Below, piece by piece: positions 13,201-24,627 of a DNA stretch of 64,000 nucleotides (its first letter is position 1; every line of letters starts with the position of its first letter). The notes beneath the pieces were generated by a model. That model worked only from the letters and a program-made list of their open reading frames with translations, did not search any database and was not told the origin of the DNA. The translations under genes and the position numbers were made by a program. The DNA comes from Macrobrachium rosenbergii (Eukaryota; Arthropoda; Malacostraca; Decapoda; Palaemonidae): assembly GCF_040412425.1 (NCBI RefSeq), contig NC_089749.1, positions 8,919,662-8,983,661 on the forward strand. The letters run 5' to 3'.

Positions 13201-16200
13201 TGCATGGGAGTCTTATCCAACTTTAAGAACACTGATGGAAATGTGCATCACTAATTCTTTTGTCTTCCCTCCACCTACATTAGCCACTGGGGAAAAGGGA
13301 GAGGAAATGTCTTCACAAGAGATTCATTTATGCGCACTTGAAAGGCAGCAGATTCTGGATTTTGAGTCCCATTTGGCTCAAAAGACCATCACTGAACAAA
13401 ACAGCCTCCTCTTGAGCCAGCTTATCACAATGGAACCGACCGGTCCAGCTCGCAAACCTCCGGCGATAGTTCTTGATCAGTTAAAAGCTCTTAATACCTC
13501 CCATAAGATCGGGCATCTTTTGTGCCGTAGTCGGTCACCTGACTTTTTAGTTGATATCATTCAGAGGCAGGGAGCTTCGCAGAGTATGCCTTGGTTGGCA
13601 GAGTTGGTCCAGAGCAGTGAAGGAGCATTCTCAGTATTGCCAGTTCAGTGCTTGTGTGAATTTTTGCTTAGTGAAGCGGGCACCTCAGGTAGTGATGTTG
13701 CAACCAAACACCATCAGTTATTGCAGCACTTGAGGTCGTTGTTGCGAGCTCCACGGCAAGAAGACGGAGTTAGTGTGGAAATCTTGGAATATTTTCTTAG
13801 GAGGTTGAGTTCACAACAAGCAGCAGCTCGTACACAAGCAGTTCGAGGTTTACAGCTGGTCGTCGCACCAATGAACGACGCCATGGAAATAGATTCTGAC
13901 TCCCATGCTCCACATGCCTGGCTGCTACAGTACTTACCAAACTTGCCTGGGTTCGATTTGGTGCAAGGGGTGGCCAGCCAGGCCCTCCGTGCGGCGTGCC
14001 AGATCGAGACCGATCCGCAAGCGGTTAGTGCTTACATCCGATTTCTGGCTGTGCACACGCGAGACGATCCACTTCAAGATCAGGCTGAGCTTGTGCAGGA
14101 CATGGCTCAGCTGATAGTAGAGCGTTTCACAATGATATCAGCCATTCTGCCCATGCCAGATAGACCCAATCAACCTTTCAACCAGTCACACAGTACACTT
14201 AAAGCCTTGCTCATCATTTTCATAAATTACATGCGCAAAGTAAGGTTGCCTCCCAGAGAATCATTCACTTGGTCAGAAAGTCAGGATCAAGTTCGCATTC
14301 AGTGGGCTTCCGGGGAACAAGCAGTGATGCATATACTTGTTGTCCATGCCATGGTGATTCTCTTAACTCACGGACCAGACAACAGTCCAGACTTGTTCCA
14401 CGAACTACTAACGACTTGGTTTCCCGAGCAGGAGGAAATGCCCCAAGCATTTTTGGTTGATACATCTGAAGAAGCGTTACTTCTCCCAGACTGGCTCAAG
14501 TTGAAGATGATCAGGTCAACTGTCCCCCAACTTGTTGACGCTGCATTGAAGGTAGAGTTATTTTAAGTACTGTAGATGTATTCAACATTGATAAAACGTT
14601 TGGAGTGTTACTTTTTAACGATTTGTTCATAATTTATATTACCAGATAGCTTTATCAAATCACAGAGCCCTATTCCTAGGCTGCAAAGAGCTGACCTAAA
14701 GGATTTGTGCCGTAATTAGTGGTGATTTTAAAAACTTTTGAAGGAAGACATAGTTAAAGATTGGATGAAGTTAAAGACAGCATAGGTATTGCAAAGAGGC
14801 TTTAATAGCATGTTACGGTGTGTGGCACAAGGCAGGCACACTTTCAACTGTACTCCCCCAGAGGACTTCAAAAAACGTAAACTGCAAAATAGTAAAGATT
14901 TTTAGGCCTTCTATCTAAAACCAAAAAGTTTTGTTTGTTTCAGTAAATTTTCCAAGTTAGTGTTTTAGTTTTTTTGACAGTTTTATATTGCGTATTATAA
15001 TTGTCTACATTAGATTTACTGCAATTACAAAAGTAGTTTCATTGGTGGTATTTAGGTCAAAATTGAAGGCTGGGTAGACCATTGCCCTGACTGACATCAT
15101 AAATTCCCAGTTTTTAATGTTACAACAACAGTCACCCTGCTGGCAGGTTACTGCTTACAGTGTGCCTTGCTTTGATCACTGTAGACAGTACTGAGAAGAT
15201 TTTGTCAAGCTCCCACAACTCCCTGTTATTTCATTTTTCCACTTGATTGTCTCATTCCGTTTGTCTTCCCAGCAATATTCTGCTCTTCTTTAAAAACAAA
15301 TTCTTTGGTCAGGGTTCAAGAGAGAAGAATTGTAATAGATTGATAATTTTAAACTAAAGGTACTTATTTATAATAGCAGCATAAGTAAATATGAGGAGTA
15401 TAGCACAGCAGATAACTTCACATAATAATTTGAGATTGTTTTATAGACTTTTCTTTTACTGTACCGCCATTGATATTCTCTTTCTTCCATCTTGCTATCC
15501 ACCCTCTCCTAACAATTGTTTCATCTTGCAACTGTGAGGTTTTCCTCCTGTTACACCTTTCAAACCTTTCTACTCGCAGTTTCCTTTCAGCGCTGAAAGA
15601 CCTCATAGATCCTATCACCAGGCCTTTGGCCTAAATTCTATGCTCCATTCCATTCCTATAGACTTTTCTTTGACATGTAGATGTCAATCACTGTTTCCAT
15701 CTGATAATTGTGCACGGTGAATCAGTTGTGTATAGTGTCTGCGTGATAGTGTATTCCTCTTCTTTTTTGCTTCAGGATTTGGAGCCATCACAGCTCGTGC
15801 TTTTCATTCAGTCCTTTGGAATTCCTGTCGCGAGCATGACGAAGCTCCTTTGTGCCCTGGACGTTGCCGTCAACCACAGCGAAGAAGCAGTTGCCGCAGC
15901 AGTCTTAGACAAAAGCCACAAGACGTACATGGCTCAGCTTGTCGAGGTAAGAACTCTGCCGTAAGCAGTTTCCTATTTATATGATGTGGAGGTACTGAAA
16001 TGTTTTTATATTTCGTTGTCCCCGCGGGGAGGTAGTGCTGTCAGTGCACCTCTTGGGGCGTACTGTAGGTATTACTTACGGTTCTTTGCAGCGCCCCTTC
16101 AGCCCTAGCTGCAACCCATTAATTCCTTTTACAATACCTCCATTCATATTCTTTCTGCTATCTTACTTTGCACCCTCTCCTGGTAGTTGTTTCAAAGTAA

Positions 16201-19200
16201 GCCAAAATTCAGTTAAAATGAAAATTTAAAGTTTTGTGTACTGATACAAATTAAAATTACTTTTCCTTGTCAACTGCGAGGTTTTCCTCTTACACCTTTC
16301 AAATCACCTTACTGTCAATTTCCCTTTCAGTGTTTAATGACCTCATAGGTCCTAGCACTTGGCCTTTGGCTGAAATGTGATATTCTATGCTATATTCTAT
16401 CTTTCATTGTGACTTTATTTAATGAATTATGTTATTTAAAGGTACAACATCAGCGAGGGGCCAAAGGAGGGCATGCATTCGCTGCTACCCTCGGGGAGCG
16501 AGATGACATGGACGTGGTGGGAGAGCGACCTCCTCAAGTACGGCCTCTCGTCACCCCACTGAAGGTAAAGTCTTCCATTTACAGACGCCACCCTACGTAC
16601 GAACGAGTTATGTTCTGGTTGGTTACTGTACTATTCATGCCTATTTAAGTACAGTATGATATAAAGTCCATACAGTATTTTCATCCTAAAACACAATACT
16701 CTGTACATGGTACTGTGTACTGTATATACAAAATGTGTCTGTATTTTATCTCTTTGAGTTGAGTTACAAAGTAAGCCAAAATTCAGTTAAAATGAAAATT
16801 TAAAATTTGTGTACTGACAAATTTTTTTTATTTCCACACAAGGCCAGATATTGCATTTTAAATTACATTCCTTGTCAGCCTTAGAAGGCTTGGGGAATTT
16901 CTAAATGCAGAAGGCATCATTATCAATAATTAACAAGTTTGTAGAATTACTAAAAGAAGCCCCTTCTTTACTCGCTTGATTCCTGAATATGTGTTTGGTC
17001 TGTATGTCAAAATTACACCAACCGTCTAGCTGCATTCCCTGCCAGAATTCTCTAGCTTATCAGGGGTTCCAAGAGAGAGACCATCTGTTATCAAGAAAGT
17101 CTAGTTCTCAGTTGATGTACTGCGCATGTTTTATCTTTTTATTATTCTGAATCCTAATATTTCTTTACAAGTGGTCTGATAGGTTTTTTTATTACCTTCC
17201 TGTGTTTCATTGAAATGCTGTTCATCTAATATTTCAGATACAAAACAAGCATGACATTTGAGCTTAAATTCTTGAATAATTGGATTATGCAGTTGTTTTT
17301 GGCCAAAAATTTTAATTCTTAAATAGAATCAAAAGTTTATTATTATGAAGAAACCTTACGAGTTCTTCCTGTGAGTTCAGAATTTTAACTTTAGTGGCCT
17401 GGTTCAACAATCTTATAATAATAACAGTAATATTAATACAGGCAGTCCCTGGTTTACGACGAGGGTTCCGTTCTTACGCCGCGTCATAAATTGAAAATCA
17501 TCAAAAATCATCAAAAATCCAAAGCAAATCTTACTTTTAATGCTTTTGGTGTATTGAAAACGATGTAAACTGCATTTTTACAGTTTTTCATCAAAAGAAA
17601 ACCTCCAAATTTTTGATTATTCTGCTGTTTTGGAGCCATATGTCTTCTGTCGGATCGGCGTCGTTGTAACCCCGAACATCGTCGGCTGAAAATAATTTCT
17701 GATGACTATATTTGAAAAGCGTCGTAACCTCGGAACGTTGTAAGCCAGACCCGTCGTAAACCGGGGACTGCCTAATGGTAATCTTACGCAAGTTGGTATG
17801 ATTGTGCACAATTGTAATATTTTCATTTTCCCAATTTTTCCTCAGGATTGTATTTTGTGTGAGTTCTTTTTTTAGAGTTGAATGCCTACTAATTTTTTAC
17901 TCTCAAGTAAGAGAAAGTGGTCATTAATGTTTCTGAGATTGCCAGATAGTCATTACTGTATAAATGCATGCTCTCTTAATTTTATTGCAGATATCTCAGG
18001 CTCTTCACACTGAATTGAGTAAAAGTGAGGTGCAATCCTTTGTTCTTCAGTGCTTCACGAATGATATTCTTCACAGAGACCACAAAAAGCAGGTATGTTT
18101 TAAAGCTTAAATTTTTTATTGCAGAAGCATACTTCTCCTTCAGCTTGATAGGGATTCCACCATGTCTTAAAAATGTCTTTCATTTATAACTTTGAATTAT
18201 TCAGTGATTCTTGTTTTCTTGTGAGCATAATCCATTGCTTTACAAAGCCTCACACTTCAGTTTGGAGAATAACACAGTGTTTGTTTAGAATCATTTCAAG
18301 GGAAATGATTCCACTATGGAATGATGTAAAAGTTAGCCCATAAGAGAGGCAAGACCACCACTTCTCTTCCCCATGTGATTTGGGCATCTTTTTGCTTTGT
18401 CTGAAACCCATTACTTTACAGTAATCTAAACCTCCAAGCATAGCTATTAGACATAACTAAAAAAGACAAAAAAGGCTCTGACTCCGTCAGCTTCTTACAG
18501 AGGGCTCCAAAGTTCCTTTCTCCTTTGGGCGGTATTACTGTCATTGTAACTCACACGATGTAGTGTAGGCATTACATAAGGTTCTGTGCGGCATCCCTTT
18601 GGCCATTAGCTATCATCCCTCTCATTCTTTTTACTATACCTCAGTTTATATTCTCTTTCTTCTATCTTACTTTTCACCCTCTCCTAACAATTGCTTCAGT
18701 GCAACTGCAAGGCTTTCCTCCTCTCTTACCTTTAAAACCTTTCTACTCTCAATTTCCCTTTCAGTGCTGAATGACCTCATAGGCCCCAGTGCTTGGCCTT
18801 TGGCCTAAATTTTATATTCCATTCCCTTAAGTGGGGCAAGACCACCACTTCTCTTCCCGTTGTGAGGTGGGCATGCTTTTGCTTTGTCCAAAACCCATTG
18901 CTTTACAATAACCTAAACCTCCATGCAGCAGCTCCGAGGCACACTTCCAAAACAATGAAAAGGGTTCTTACTCGGTCAGTTTTCACATCAGGGCTCTAAG
19001 ACTCCTTTCTGTGGAAAATTTGTTCCCATTTTTCCATACATTCCACTTCAGGGATGTCTCTCAGCCCTATGATGGCAGGCAGTAAGAGTACAGTACTGTA
19101 TTTGGCATTTGAGTAATGTCTTTCTTAATCTTTCACTTTCATTTCAGTTCCTTCTGATCATTTCATACAGTATAGTTAATATATTACACAATCCCTATAC

Positions 19201-22200
19201 ATTTGAGGTTGGTGTCTGAGTCCTAAAGAAGAAAGGCTACCATTGTGTGCTTGGACAGTGCTGACTCAGAGGGATTGATGAGTGGGTTGACAACATGAGC
19301 GGTGTAGATACATTACTTTTGTACTTCATGACATCATCCCAATCAGAATTCTTCCTTACCCATTGTTTTCCTTCCAAAGTAAATAGTTGTAGATGTAATG
19401 TATTGGTGTATTTTTGCATCTGTGGTATATATAATTCGAAAAACAAATTTTGCATTGTAAGTACAAGCCATTTTACTCAGGAGGTTCCTTATCCTTCCCC
19501 AGTTTGGTAAAGACACATCAGTTTAAGAGTGGAACTTTATGCTTATATACGTTGAGGCCTCTCCCAACTATTCAGGTGGTTTGTCACTCTGGTATAGCTT
19601 GAGGATCTTTATAATAGATAATGATCCAGTTTCAACTTCAGATAATTTCCTGAATCCTATAGCGCAATAGGTTGTTGTATGAATTGATGAGCTTGTTTGA
19701 AGAAAATTTAAATTATTTAGACTTAAGATTACAATATTTTGGAACTCGGATCTTAGTAGTTTCTTAAAGTTCATCTACTATATTTGTCACATGAATATGT
19801 TAATTCATTTGCAACTGGGTATAATTTATTTATGTGTCTGTTTAGTATCTGTGGAACTTGTTTGACAGAGGGCACTTGTTGTGGAGTTTGACCCATAAAA
19901 TCAGTGTAATTTTAATGTGAAAGTTTTACTTGTTAAATTATGATTACTTCTTTGTATTATCCCCTTTTATTAGGTTCAAGACACAATGAGAGTTTTGCAA
20001 CGTCACTTTACCAGGGAGATCAGTCGACAAGATCCCGAAAGTCCGTACATCAGCGAATTCCTGAGCAGTCTCACTGCAATCGTTCAGTCCCCAGTAAGTT
20101 ACTGACATATGCTGTCATTTTTTCTATTTTTAAACAGTTGTGTTTTCAATGTTTATTTTTATTAATTACAGGTAAAATTGTCAGCATTTTAAAATACTAT
20201 ACTTAGGCCTAAATGATATACAGGTATTTTTGCCACCAGTAAAATTTCAAGAAATGCAAGTAACTAGGTTCAACTCTATATAAGGTAAAGAAACTTTACA
20301 TTGCGCTAGATTTTTTGTTTCCAAACTTGGTCATTTTATCAGAACATGACTGTGATAGTGAGACTGTAACATGCCTATCTTTCTTCATCATAAGTGAAGG
20401 AAGAAATTAAGAGATATGAAATGGTAAATAATTAGTTTGAAGTCATTTAGTCATGTGAAATTACGTAGCTTTTGGCATGTATAATTTTAGCCCTTGTAAA
20501 TCCTGTGGAGGAGCTTTTATCCACATACATTGTATGCTCTAAGTATAACAAATTCAAGAATGTCTCGTTAATCGACTTAATGTCATAGTTTCGCAGAATT
20601 TATTCAGTGTTCCTAAATATTTACAAATTCTTGTTAAGCACATCCGATTGTACCTGTAGGATAAGTTTTTGCAGAAAACGGAAATCATTTCAAAATGGAA
20701 AATATGGTGGATTTTAGGCACAGAGAAGGAACTGTCAGATTTGTGGGATCCCATCTTCACCCACTGTTAGTACGTAGTTTGTTATTCTGACTGTGCGTGC
20801 TCAACTCATTTTTGCACTATTAGATCCATACTGAAAATTAGTTTAGATGCATTTGCCCATAACTAATTGTCTGCTGGTGCAATCAACCATCACAGAGGAT
20901 ATGTACCTTGCAAACTTCTAATCTCAGTCCATACCATGTACAGTAGAGTTTTTTCTTAATATCTTTGAAAGATCAGTCATTGCAGTTACTGTATCCAATT
21001 GAATTCTGAACAGTTGCTTTGGGATTTTTTAAGTGAACAGTGTAACATGTCACTGTATCCAAGAATTTGTGAAGCTGGTCATATTAGGGAACATCTTCGC
21101 AGAGTAAGCCCCATAAGGGGCTAATGCCGTCATTGTACCTCAACCAGCGCATTGTAGGCATTACTTGCGTCCCTTCACCCCCTAGCTGCAACCCCGCACA
21201 TTCCTTTTGTTGTACCTCCATTCACATTCTCTTTCTTCCACCTTACTTTCCCCCTTCTCCTATCAATTGTTTCGTCATTACTTTCAGCACTGAATAACCT
21301 CGTAGGTCCCAGCGCTTGGCCTTTGGCGTAAACTTTATATTCCTGTTCACAAAGTGTGTCATGAGGCTTCCATGACTTAAGAATTTGCACACGAGGTTGC
21401 TTCTTGAATTGAAGCTGTACATTGTGTGTGTGGCAAAGGTAAAAAGGACAAGTTGTCATTACGTTCTCTTGCACTGACCAGCATTTAAACTTATGCCCTT
21501 TTAGTTTTCAGATTGTTGCTTATTAATCTGGGTTAGTGCACTGTGGGCATTACAAAGGGATGTTTATGGCATCTCTCTCGTCCTTACCTGTACCCGCTTA
21601 TCACTTCCTTTTTTTCCATCTTGCTGTCAAACGACCCTGAATATTACTGTGGTATATTCTTCCCCTTTTCACCTTTGAATCCTAATACTTCACCTCGTAT
21701 TTTTTCTGTCTCTTTATCTTGCTGTCCAGCCACTCCAACTCCCTCACTTCAATGTCTTAAATGCTGAGTGGCTGGAAGTACCCCAGTGCTTGGCATTACA
21801 GCCTAACTTTTGATTCATACATTCATTAATTTTAAATACAGTTGTTTTCTTATATTGGGCGTTTCCACCTCGTAGCCCCTCCAGTTGGTACAAAACACCC
21901 CTTTTTTGTGGCAAGGTGTTGAAGATGCATTGTTTGAAATTTTGGAGTTAACTTCATCGGCAGTGATTTTATCATTGACTTCTTGTTACAGCAAAGTATC
22001 AAATCTGGATGTGTGGTGAGAGACAGACGTGATACTGTACTTTGCTGAAACAAGAGGTCAGTTTTTAAATCACTGTCGATGCAGTTACCTTTAAAAATTT
22101 TGAAAAATGCATATTGAGCACTTTGCTAAAAAAAAAGAGAAAATCTTTGGTCCACAGACAACAGTTAAGGAATGAGAGCGTATAACAGGGGGGGACCATT

Positions 22201-24538
22201 AACGCCCCCACCATCACAGTAATAAAGAGGTGTGGACCAACAAAAAACAATACGTGCATATAATACTAAGCTTTCATTTATTATTGTAGGTGTGTAAGAT
22301 TAAGAATTTTTGAGATTATACCAATGCTGTGTTCAGTTACCATAATAAATTTCTTCTCTCTTGCAGCAGCATGCTCGGAGCTTTGTTACGGGACTGCATC
22401 AACACTACATTTATTCTGCCTCCCTCTTTCGCCTCCTACACAACATGCACAGCAAGAAATGCTGCGAAAAGCTGTACAGCATGACTTGCCAGCTGGTTGC
22501 CATTATCTTGAGGATGGCTCCAGATTTAAAGTCGCCGCTGACGAACGTTCTCGAAACCTTCAATATTGAGGAACTGCAATTTCAGGAGGCGAAAAAGAAA
22601 GAGCCAAAGGCAGAAGTTGATATAACGTCGTCGGAGACTATTTTACTACATCTCTCTTGTTTGCCCCCAAGTCAGTTAGAGAAAGAAATCTGCAGTGTGG
22701 TCAGCTCTGCAATGAAAGGAGGGAAAATGACACCGGTTGTTGAAGCGCTGACTCAGTTACTCTTGTCGGGCGTTTCTGTAAAACAGGAAGGGGATGTACA
22801 AAAGGGAAACAATCCCCCCTCTGCACTGTTATTAGATTGGTTGCAAGTTCTTGACCCCGAGTTAGAAAAAGGGTCAAACCAGTTGCAGCAAATTTTACTC
22901 TTCAAGAAACGAGCTGGGAATAAGCAAAAGGAAGGGAGCTATAGCCAAGCCTACCTCCTTGCAGCATTCACGCATCAGGCACGATGGGACACCCTTGAGC
23001 ACTGCGTGCGTTCTTTGTTGCGCGTGCACAGCACAACGCTTGACCCTGCTGCTGTTCTTGGATTTGTTTGGGCAGTGTTGCATGTGCCAAAACTTTGGCA
23101 GGGTAGAGAACGCAGAACGCCTCGCCATGCTCCCCAAGAGGCCCTTTTAACATTCAGTACTTCTGAAATAGTTCATTTAGCCCAGTATATGATTGCCGAT
23201 TGTCAAACAGCGCTCGAAGCTGGACGTGGTATAACCAGTTTAGAAAAGCATTTACCATTACTGCTTCATAGCTTAAACAATTCTTCAGAGGCAATGCAGG
23301 TTTTGGCAGAGCATTTGTCGGGAGTTTCTCAGAATACCAGTTCAAGTGGTCAAGCAGCTGGACATCTACTGTATCATCTTTATTTGCGAATGCCTCGAAT
23401 TATATCATATTTACCAGCAGGCACAATGACGAGAGTTGTGATGTCTGGGGCTAAAGGAGGTCGAGCTCAGGAGAGTGGTGCAGATGTTGCCCTTCACACA
23501 CTTCTTACAATGCTTGCCTCTCCCCAGCCAGGCCGAGAATTCCGGAGGCGAATGTGTGATATAGAGGCAGCAGTTCGCAAGCAAGCTGTATCACACCCAC
23601 TGATCGTCCTGCGTCACCTGCCATTATTAGCAGCGTCACTGAAAGGCACCAATCATTTGCAGTTGTCAGCATTGCGGTCGAGCAATTACCTTGAATTGTT
23701 CTCAATGATATTGGGAGTTTTGGAACTCCTACAGCCACTGCTGTTTGCTCCACAACATCACGAAGCATTGACTCCTTTGCTGGACAGTTTCATGGCATTA
23801 TTCACATCCGTTCATGAGCTGGGACATCTTCTTGCCCGTTTTTCTCATCTGTTGATGGTGTGGGTTGGATGTCAGGGGGGTCCAGCTGCGACATACCTGT
23901 GTGCGCATTCCAGCCTGTTAGCTACTCTGCAGACTCATCACCCTGATATTGCAGCCCTACGATCATTGGCTGCAATTGCAGCTGCCCGTGGGATGGACCA
24001 GCCCAAGGAGTCAACTTCAAATCAGCAGACTAACATTGATCTAAGTTTGTCGACTGGATGTTTTCAGGGCCCAATACCCCCACCTTTTATTATGGCACAA
24101 GTGAATGAAATGCAAGCAAGGCTTGAAGGTCCAGGACTGCCCGAAGAACAACTAGAAATCCTGAAGAAGATCAGTGAATTAGCCGATCGTTGGGTCAGCG
24201 CAGTTTTACCGTCGTACACGCATATATTTTGCACTGGCATATCCAGCGAAAACAAAGGTTTGCGTATGATGTGTTGGGAGCTGATATCACGCCTGCTGCA
24301 CCAGCGACCTGCTCTGGGCGGCCGCATTGGTCAGGCTGTCCTCGCTGCTCTGAAGTCTGAAGATAGTGCCGTGGTGGAGACTGCTCTAGAACATCTCCCC
24401 GATGTGATTTTGTTGCTGCACGACCAGGCACCAGAACTGCTTTGCGCTGCCTTTGTCTCGGCGTTAACGTCGTCTGCTAGTGCATCGGCTTCTCTGAGCG
24501 AAACTTTATGTTTGTTACATTTGCATACTGGGTCTTAG
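7094..24538 (+). CDS. INTS1: Integrator complex subunit 1, eight coding exons
   Basis: INTS1 is the large alpha-helical scaffold subunit of the nuclear Integrator complex, which cleaves snRNA 3' ends and attenuates promoter-proximal RNA polymerase II. Coding exons are 7094-7244, 10366-10544, 11283-14551, 15776-15946, 16442-16564, 17991-18092, 19974-20093 and 22367-24538. All junctions are GT-AG and phases agree. The joined product is about 2,095 residues against about 2,190 in human. Recognisable blocks match the animal family from end to end: GNLITLG near the N-terminus, LCGAVKSL, VYIEDSLGERIWVD, LLCRSRSPDFL, SQSMPWLAELVQSSEG, LPVQCLCEFLL, MHILVVHAMVILLT, VDTSEEALLLPDWLKL, VQSFGIPV-like FIQSFGIPV, and DWLQVLDPE near residue 1530. 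One apparent one-base deletion breaks exon 3 at about 11501. A stretch of about 55 residues present in human between exons 5 and 6 was not located. Confidence 0.97.
7500..9180. repeat. diverged repeats rich in GGTTAGGTTAGG motifs (INTS1 intron 1)
   Basis: Three diverged copies of a ~110-bp unit (around 7507-7640, 8031-8145 and 8250-8355) share 'AGGTYAGG...AGGTCAGGAC...TAGGAAAGGTTA'. Short TTAGG runs recur at about 8043-8056, 8990-9003, 9048-9062 and 9150-9160. They resemble the arthropod telomere unit but are short and interrupted. Confidence 0.5.
9200..10365. other. rest of INTS1 intron 1
   Basis: The sequence is AT-rich with only short chance frames. Minus-strand frames at 9414-9865 contain several Cys and could be remnants of a transposon protein, but I could not identify one. 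Confidence 0.4.
10366..10544 (+). CDS. INTS1: INTS1 coding exon 2
   Basis: Acceptor TTCCAG and donor GTACAG bound 179 bases in the phase expected from exon 1. The product is Gly/Ser/Lys-rich and ends in NMVNLLSEEWENVAAE. It codes residues 51-110, the low-complexity N-terminal part of the family. Confidence 0.8.
10874..11194 (+). mobile_element. MITE-like element with CAGGCAGTCC termini, TA-flanked (INTS1 intron 2)
   Basis: The element starts CAGGCAGTCCTTGGTTTA and ends TAAACCGGGGACTGCCTG, which are inverted copies. It is flanked by TA on both sides (ATA before, TAT after), as expected for a Tc1/mariner-type target duplication. Length is 321 bp with no coding capacity. A second copy lies at 17439-17774. 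Confidence 0.75.
11283..14551 (+). CDS. INTS1: INTS1 coding exon 3 (large; contains an apparent 1-nt deletion)
   Basis: The exon starts after ACAG with VDPNDLIPFIEAGEE and ends at DAALK before donor GTAGAG. It holds about 1,090 residues of helical-repeat sequence and the most conserved INTS1 blocks. Up to about 11500 the protein reads in one frame (LCGAVKSL, LMYLAKVKPYLF, EAFAHFSK). From there it continues only in the -1 frame (RDHSMTYKTKGNAAVSVLA), and the first frame meets TGA at 11517-11519. One extra A in the A4 run at 11501-11504 restores continuity with the family. Confidence 0.95.
15440..15660 (+). repeat. interspersed repeat family A, truncated copy
   Basis: The family-A core is recognisable: TTTTCCTCCTGTTACACC, TTTCAGCGCTGAA, GGCCTTTGGCCTAAATTC. 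This copy lacks the 5' head and sits just upstream of INTS1 exon 4. Confidence 0.7.
15776..15946 (+). CDS. INTS1: INTS1 coding exon 4
   Basis: Acceptor TTCAG and donor GTAAGA bound 57 codons in phase 0. The product (DLEPSQLVLFIQSFGIPV...) matches the human DLEPQQLLLFVQSFGIPV block almost residue for residue and ends HMAQLVE-like at YMAQLVE. Confidence 0.97.
16019..16395 (+). repeat. interspersed repeat family A copy with internal insertion
   Basis: The head (GTAGTGCTGTCAGTGCACC) and tail (GACCTCATAGGTCC, GGCCTTTGGC) match the family. The middle is split by about 75 bases (16197-16271) whose first ~55 bases recur at 16766-16823. Confidence 0.65.
16442..16564 (+). CDS. INTS1: INTS1 coding exon 5
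   Basis: VQHQRGAKGGHAF corresponds to human VQHERGASGGQTF. The exon is 41 codons, phase 0 at both ends, with donor GTAAAG. After the conserved start the sequence is variable and Arg/Pro-rich. Confidence 0.93.
17439..17774 (+). mobile_element. MITE-like element, second CAGGCAGTCC copy (INTS1 intron 5)
   Basis: Begins CAGGCAGTCCCTGGTTTA and ends CCGGGGACTGCCT, with the same interior as the copy at 10874-11194 (TTACGCCGCGTCA, GAGCCATA, GTCGGATCG). The 3' terminal base differs (CCTA). Confidence 0.7.
17991..18092 (+). CDS. INTS1: INTS1 coding exon 6
   Basis: This exon has 34 codons, phase 0, with acceptor TTGCAG and donor GTATGT. ISQALHTELSKSE resembles the human LALQQALGQELAR region. About 55 residues of the human protein just before this point have no counterpart that I could find in the 16565-17990 intron. 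Confidence 0.8.
18530..18833 (+). repeat. interspersed repeat family A copy (INTS1 intron 6)
   Basis: A near full-length member running from a head at GTAGTGTAGGCATTACATAAGG to a tail at GGCCTTTGGCCTAAATTT, ATTCCATTCC. Confidence 0.7.
19974..20093 (+). CDS. INTS1: INTS1 coding exon 7
   Basis: This exon has 40 codons, phase 0, with acceptor TTATTAG and donor GTAAGT. The product is helical and polar (MRVLQRHFTREISRQD...), ending AIVQSP. Confidence 0.8.
21102..21345 (+). repeat. interspersed repeat family A copy (INTS1 intron 7)
   Basis: Head GCATTGTAGGCATTACTTG and tail AGGTCCCAGCGCTTGGCC are present. The centre is shortened. Confidence 0.65.
21530..21822 (+). repeat. degenerate interspersed repeat family A copy
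   Basis: GTGCACTGTGGGCATTAC at the start and CCAGTGCTTGGC near the end are family-A landmarks. The middle has drifted. Confidence 0.4.
22367..24538 (+). CDS. INTS1: INTS1 terminal coding exon 8
   Basis: This exon has 723 codons and then TAG at 24536-24538. The acceptor is a tandem TTGCAGCAG, so transcripts may gain or lose one Gln codon. Conserved blocks include LLLDWLQVLDPELE, FTHQARWDTLEHCVRSLL, LGFVWAVLHVPKLWQGRE-RRTPR, LAEHLSG, HPLIVLRHLPLLAASL and VVETALEHLPDVILL, all with clear human INTS1 counterparts. The chain ends at the family's usual C-terminus. Confidence 0.97.
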   Translation, partial: QHARSFVTGLHQHYIYSASLFRLLHNMHSKKCCEKLYSMTCQLVAIILRMAPDLKSPLTNVLETFNIEELQFQEAKKKEPKAEVDITSSETILLHLSCLPPSQLEKEICSVVSSAMKGGKMTPVVEALTQLLLSGVSVKQEGDVQKGNNPPSALLLDWLQVLDPELEKGSNQLQQILLFKKRAGNKQKEGSYSQAYLLAAFTHQARWDTLEHCVRSLLRVHSTTLDPAAVLGFVWAVLHVPKLWQGRERRTPRHAPQEALLTFSTSEIVHLAQYMIADCQTALEAGRGITSLEKHLPLLLHSLNNSSEAMQVLAEHLSGVSQNTSSSGQAAGHLLYHLYLRMPRIISYLPAGTMTRVVMSGAKGGRAQESGADVALHTLLTMLASPQPGREFRRRMCDIEAAVRKQAVSHPLIVLRHLPLLAASLKGTNHLQLSALRSSNYLELFSMILGVLELLQPLLFAPQHHEALTPLLDSFMALFTSVHELGHLLARFSHLLMVWVGCQGGPAATYLCAHSSLLATLQTHHPDIAALRSLAAIAAARGMDQPKESTSNQQTNIDLSLSTGCFQGPIPPPFIMAQVNEMQARLEGPGLPEEQLEILKKISELADRWVSAVLPSYTHIFCTGISSENKGLRMMCWELISRLLHQRPALGGRIGQAVLAALKSEDSAVVETALEHLPDVILLLHDQAPELLCAAFVSALTSSASASASLSETLCLLHLHTGS

Positions 24539-24579
24539 TGCAAAAGTTTATCAGTCTTGTTTTTCGATGGAGATAATTA

Positions 24580-24621
<42 letters not shown>

Positions 24622-24624
<3 letters not shown>

Positions 24625-24627
24625 AAA
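24622..24627 (+). terminator. candidate polyadenylation signal of INTS1
   Basis: AATAAA lies 84 bases after the INTS1 stop, directly after an ATT microsatellite (24582-24621). It is the first canonical hexamer downstream of the gene. Confidence 0.4.
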
